Shown: piece after piece, positions 60,660-64,000 of the stretch
How the letters are laid out: every line of letters begins with the position of its first letter
Numbering within the stretch: the stretch's first letter is position 1
Source: Trabulsiella odontotermitis
Lineage (GTDB): Bacteria; Pseudomonadota; Gammaproteobacteria; Enterobacterales; Enterobacteriaceae
Direction of reading: 5' to 3'
Assembly (NCBI RefSeq): GCF_030053895.1
Contig: NZ_CP125781.1
Span: 1,860,001 to 1,924,000, forward strand
Length of the DNA: 64,000 bases
Position numbers and translations under genes: made by a program
Notes under the pieces: generated by a model
The model's input: the letters and a program-made list of their open reading frames with translations, nothing else
Told to the model about the DNA's origin: nothing
Databases searched by the model: none

Positions 60660-62318
60660 ATGAAAATAAATAACTTTGGTGTAGGTACCCGAATGGGTGC
60701 TGGTTTTAGCATCGTTCTGGCCCTTATGATTATGATGGCCGTTACCGGGGTTGTTAAACTCAGTGGCATCCTTAAAGATGCAGATACGATTACCGGCCGG
60801 TTGCTGGTGCTTGAGCGCCTCACCACCGAATGGGGCGCGGCGATCGATTACAACGGCGCGATGGGACTCACCCTGCTGACCACCGCCGATCCTGAAATCA
60901 AGACCTTTGCTCAGACCCGAATGGATGAAGTGACACAGCGTGTCACGGTCATCCAGAAACAGGTGACAGAGATGGTTGCCTCCGATGAGGGGAAAGCACT
61001 GCTGGATGCCGTTGGGGCGCAAAGAAAGCAGTACATCGCTGTGCGCGCGGATGCGATTCGTCTCAGTCAGCAGGGCGACAGCGCGGCCACCAACGCGTAT
61101 ATCCGTGAGAAACTCATTCCCGAGATGGAAGTCTATTCCCGCACGGTGAAGGCGCTGGGGGATCATGAGAAAACGCAGATCAACAAAGCGGATGTCTCCA
61201 TTAAGGGCAACGGTTCTGAGGCGATCAATCTGTTGATTATCCTCGGTGTGGTCGCCATTATTGCCGGCATCCTCGTGGCGCTGTTTATTACCCGCAGCAT
61301 CACTCGTCCATTGCAGGCAGCAGTACATGTGGCGAAAGAAGTGGCTTCCGGCAATCTGGGCATCGAGGTGAAAGTCGAGTCGCGCGACCAGTTGGGGCAG
61401 TTGATGCTCTCCCTGCAGGAAATGACGGATAGCCTGAGTAATACCGTACGTAAAGTGCGTGAAGGCGCCGATAACATCGCGATGGCGGCGTCTGAAATCA
61501 GCAATGGCAACACCGATCTTGCCGCCCGTACGGAAGAGCAGGCGGCAGGCGTGGAAGAGACGGCGGCGACGCTGGAAGAGCTGACGTCCACCATCAACAA
61601 CACGGCGTCGAACACCGCGCAGGCATACCGTTATGTCAACGAGACCGCGACCGTGGTGAAACAAAACGGCGTGGTGATGAGCGAGGTCTCTTCGCAGATG
61701 CAGGAGATTTACGATTCGTCATCGAAAATGTCTGACATCATTCAGGTGATTGACGGCATCGCGTTCCAGACCAACATTCTGGCGCTGAACGCGGCGGTAG
61801 AAGCGGCGCGGGCAGGCGAGTCTGGTCGTGGCTTTGCCGTGGTGGCGGGCGAAGTGCGTACGCTGGCGCAACGCAGTGCGTCGGCCGCGCGTGAAATCAA
61901 AGAGCTGATTGATGACTCCGTCTCCCGCATCGCGACTGGCCGCACGCTGGTTGAAAAAGCCGATGGCGGCATGGTGGAAATTGTCACCAACGTGCAGAAC
62001 ATGAGCCAGCTGATTGAAGAGATAGCCCAGGCCAGCCGTGAGCAGAGCGATGGCATTGCGCAGATCAACAGCGCCATGGGGCAGATTGACACCACCACGC
62101 AACAGAACGCGGCGCTGGTGGAAGAGTCTGCGGCGGCGGCGGCGTCGATGCAGGATCAGTCACAGGTGCTGCAGGCGATGGTCAGCGCGTTCCGTCTGAG
62201 CGAGCATGCGAAGAACATCGTCCGCACCGACACGACCCGGCGCGAACCGAAGGATATCCCGGCCTCCGGGCGATTCAAAAAGCTGGCGCCGGAAGGGGAT
62301 AACTGGGAAACGTTCTGA
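60660..62318 (+). CDS. Methyl-accepting chemotaxis protein with NWETF tail
   Basis: A 552-residue transmembrane receptor. A first helix (about 10-32) and a second near 185-208 enclose a four-helix-bundle ligand domain, followed by HAMP and the signalling domain with its highly conserved tip (GIAFQTNILALNAAVEAARA). The C-terminal NWETF is the CheR/CheB tether found on Tsr and Tar. The ligand domain differs from Tsr, Tar, Trg and Tap as far as I can judge, so the attractant is unknown. The ribosome site is weak. Confidence 0.92.
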   Translation: MKINNFGVGTRMGAGFSIVLALMIMMAVTGVVKLSGILKDADTITGRLLVLERLTTEWGAAIDYNGAMGLTLLTTADPEIKTFAQTRMDEVTQRVTVIQKQVTEMVASDEGKALLDAVGAQRKQYIAVRADAIRLSQQGDSAATNAYIREKLIPEMEVYSRTVKALGDHEKTQINKADVSIKGNGSEAINLLIILGVVAIIAGILVALFITRSITRPLQAAVHVAKEVASGNLGIEVKVESRDQLGQLMLSLQEMTDSLSNTVRKVREGADNIAMAASEISNGNTDLAARTEEQAAGVEETAATLEELTSTINNTASNTAQAYRYVNETATVVKQNGVVMSEVSSQMQEIYDSSSKMSDIIQVIDGIAFQTNILALNAAVEAARAGESGRGFAVVAGEVRTLAQRSASAAREIKELIDDSVSRIATGRTLVEKADGGMVEIVTNVQNMSQLIEEIAQASREQSDGIAQINSAMGQIDTTTQQNAALVEESAAAAASMQDQSQVLQAMVSAFRLSEHAKNIVRTDTTRREPKDIPASGRFKKLAPEGDNWETF

Positions 62319-62343
62319 GTGGCGTAGTCATCAGGCATAAAAC

Positions 62344-62375
62344 AACCGGCATGGTGTCATCATCATGCCGGTTTT
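62344..62375. terminator. Terminator between the chemoreceptor gene and digH
   Basis: AACCGGCATG at 62344-62353 pairs perfectly with CATGCCGGTT at 62364-62373, followed by TT on the plus strand. It lies between convergent genes and can serve both. Confidence 0.82.
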
Positions 62376-62378
62376 CTG

Positions 62379-63716
62379 TTATCTGCCCCAGCGGTTTCTG
62401 AGGTAGCTGACGGCGGAACCCGTCTGCGGCTGGCTGAGATAACCTTCCCGGAACAAAATCGTACCGTTGATATTGGGGTTGCTGTCGTTCAGATCGAGCT
62501 GTTTTTTCAGCTCCGGCACGCCGCCATCAATGGCCCAGTCCGGTTCGTTCTTTGACGGTTCACCCACTTTGTACAACGCCACACCGATATAAAGCCGGGT
62601 ACGCGTGGGTTTCACCACCTCAGACCACCAGTTTGCCAGCACATCGTAGCGCGCGGCGCTGCGTGAAAACGGCCAGTACAGTTGCGGTGCAATATAGTCC
62701 AGCAGCCCCTGCTGCACCCAGCGGCGGGTATCAGCATAGGATTCATCATAAGCGGCAGCGCCCCGGGTGTCGGAACCCGCCGGGTCAAACGACCGGTTGC
62801 GCCACACCCCGGCCGGACTGATGCCAAATTCAACGCCAGGCCGCTGTTGCCGGATGGTGCGTGAAACCTGCTCAATCAGCAGTTGCGTATTATTGCGTCG
62901 CCAGTCGGCTTTACTGGCAAAGTGCTGCCCGTATTGCTGATAGGTGTTCTGGTCATTAAGACGGGAATCGGCAGACTCGGCATAGAAATAATCATCAAAC
63001 TGCACCCCATCGACCGGATAACGGGTGATCACTTCGCTGACGATACTGGTGATCCACGCTCTGACCTCGGGGATACCCGGGTCGAGAACAAAGCGGTTGC
63101 CGGCGGTGCGGATCCAGTCGCGGTGCTCCACAAAAACGCTGGCCGGGCGCAATGATGATGTGCGGTTTAATTTCCCGATGGTCGAAGCACCGATATTGGT
63201 GGAGACGCGATAGGGGTTAAACCAGGCGTGGACTTTCATGCCGCGGCGGTGCGCTTCATCCAGCATGAACTGCAACGGGTCGTAGCCCGGATCGGCGCCG
63301 ATAGTGCCCGTCAGAACATCGGACCAGGGCAGAATTTTCGACGGCCAGAGCGCGGTGCCGTCCGGTTTAACCTGGAAGAAAATGGTATTGATGCCAAGTT
63401 GTTGCAGGTTATCCAGTTTGGTTTTTAGCGCGTCCTGTTGCAGGCGGATGCGCAGCGCGCTGCTACTGACCTCGACGGACGACACGGGCGGCCAGTCAAG
63501 CCGGGAAACGGTGGTCAGCCAGATACCCCGAACGGTGGTTGGTGGTGCCGAAGGCTGCGGTTGTGGCCGTTGTCCGGTAGAGGGAAGAGGCGTAACGAGC
63601 GACGTGGGCGGGGCAGAGGAGCAACTGATTAACAGCAATGCAGCGGTAATCAGCATACCGGGTTTTTTAACTATCGCTAAAGACGAAATGCAGCGAGAAA
63701 ACCGTAAACTTTCCAA
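62379..63716 (-). CDS. digH: DigH (YddW), glycosyl hydrolase of denuded peptidoglycan
   Basis: Outer-membrane lipoprotein glycosidase (GHL10/DUF187) which in E. coli cleaves peptidoglycan glycans stripped of peptides at the septum. Lipobox LISC near residue 32; the TIM barrel shows RGIWLTTVSRLDWPPVSSV, FNPYRVS and FDDYFYAESADSRLND with acidic candidates. At 445 residues it is close to E. coli (439). The only start that keeps the positive charges before the signal helix is TTG at 63716; an ATG at 63656 would leave a signal peptide without them. In E. coli the gene lies elsewhere on the chromosome. Confidence 0.92.
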   Translation of the reverse strand: MESLRFSRCISSLAIVKKPGMLITAALLLISCSSAPPTSLVTPLPSTGQRPQPQPSAPPTTVRGIWLTTVSRLDWPPVSSVEVSSSALRIRLQQDALKTKLDNLQQLGINTIFFQVKPDGTALWPSKILPWSDVLTGTIGADPGYDPLQFMLDEAHRRGMKVHAWFNPYRVSTNIGASTIGKLNRTSSLRPASVFVEHRDWIRTAGNRFVLDPGIPEVRAWITSIVSEVITRYPVDGVQFDDYFYAESADSRLNDQNTYQQYGQHFASKADWRRNNTQLLIEQVSRTIRQQRPGVEFGISPAGVWRNRSFDPAGSDTRGAAAYDESYADTRRWVQQGLLDYIAPQLYWPFSRSAARYDVLANWWSEVVKPTRTRLYIGVALYKVGEPSKNEPDWAIDGGVPELKKQLDLNDSNPNINGTILFREGYLSQPQTGSAVSYLRNRWGR

Positions 63717-64000
63717 GTTCTGAATTCCAGATTAAGCCAAATCCCGTGACGTACAATGCGTCGTTGCCCCTCCGAAAGCAAGGGGAATATTATTCGTAAG
63801 CTTCGTAATAATTCCAATAAAATCCAATAAATAGTCACCAGAATAGACGATAGCCGGAACCTATTACATCTATAGGTGAGACCAATAAAATTCATTGATA
63901 CCCGTCAATAACCACAATATGACCAGGCTTAATATTAAGATGCCGTAAAGGTAAATATAGGGAATGTATTTCAACCCGGCCGCAATACCTCATAGGAAAG
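63717..64000. other. Right-end gap upstream of digH
   Basis: 284 AT-rich bases with no convincing gene, RNA or hairpin. It should contain the digH promoter, but no clear -35/-10 pair was assigned. Confidence 0.5.

Noticed and set aside
60537..61664. A 375-codon open frame opposite the chemoreceptor gene
   Set aside because: Antisense shadow of a well-supported gene with biased codons; no recognisable protein features.
1..64000. CRISPR arrays, insertion sequences and prophage genes
   Set aside because: No regularly spaced repeats, transposase, integrase or phage structural genes were seen anywhere in the window.

Overview
The window is chromosomal DNA of an enteric gammaproteobacterium close to Escherichia, Salmonella and Citrobacter. 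The left part keeps the E. coli K-12 gene order almost exactly (ssuE, pyrD, zapC, ycbX, rlmL, uup, pqiABC, rmf, fabA, lonH, matP, ompA, sulA, sxy, yccS, yccF, helD, mgsA, yccT, yccU, hspQ, rlmI ... yccX, tusE, yccA, serT), with protein lengths equal or nearly equal to the E. coli ones. Gene content in the rest (mig-14, amide operon, relocated dcu-fum block) points to a Citrobacter-type relative rather than E. coli itself. No phage, transposase, integrase or CRISPR array was seen.

Region by region: 1-25.9 kb is core backbone: sulfonate-flavin reductase, pyrimidine synthesis (pyrD with PurR box and CTP-sensing leader), cell division and nucleoid genes (zapC, matP, sulA), 23S rRNA methylation, the Pqi lipid-transport system, fatty acid synthesis (fabA with FabR and FadR sites), OmpA, helicase IV and methylglyoxal synthase. 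The elf/ycb fimbrial operon that E. coli carries between ssuE and pyrD is absent. At 26.0-32.4 kb the complete fumarate module dcuS-dcuR-dcuB-fumB is inserted between rlmI and yccX; in E. coli it lies elsewhere. yccX-tusE-yccA, an orphan OppA-like binding protein and tRNA-Ser(UGA) follow.

From 36.1 to 45.7 kb lies a nine-gene leftward operon for short amides or nitriles: a periplasmic binding protein and four-component ABC transporter of the UrtABCDE type, an acetamidase/formamidase, the cytosolic amide sensor AmiC, the ANTAR antiterminator AmiR and a two-domain nitrilase-fold amidohydrolase. Its promoter is followed by a leader containing a classical intrinsic terminator, so induction by AmiC-AmiR antitermination can be read from the sequence. 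From 46.2 to 51.6 kb are a tiny four-cysteine protein, a Mig-14 peptide-resistance protein, a glycosyltransferase, and a MarR-EmrA-EmrB efflux locus with a large operator dyad.

From 51.6 to 58.1 kb is a leftward, tightly overlapping seven-gene operon: betaine-type (OpuC/OsmF) ABC transporter, a histidine ammonia-lyase homologue that lacks the Ala-Ser-Gly triad needed for the MIO cofactor, an ornithine cyclodeaminase homologue and a signal-less PhnD-like protein. The best reading is uptake and C-N cleavage of a trimethylammonium amino acid such as ergothioneine; this is the most novel candidate system in the window. The right end holds a hydroxyisobutyrate-dehydrogenase-type oxidoreductase with a DUF1349 protein, a VOC protein, an accessory chemoreceptor with a sigma-28 promoter and NWETF tail, and the lipoprotein glycosyl hydrolase DigH.
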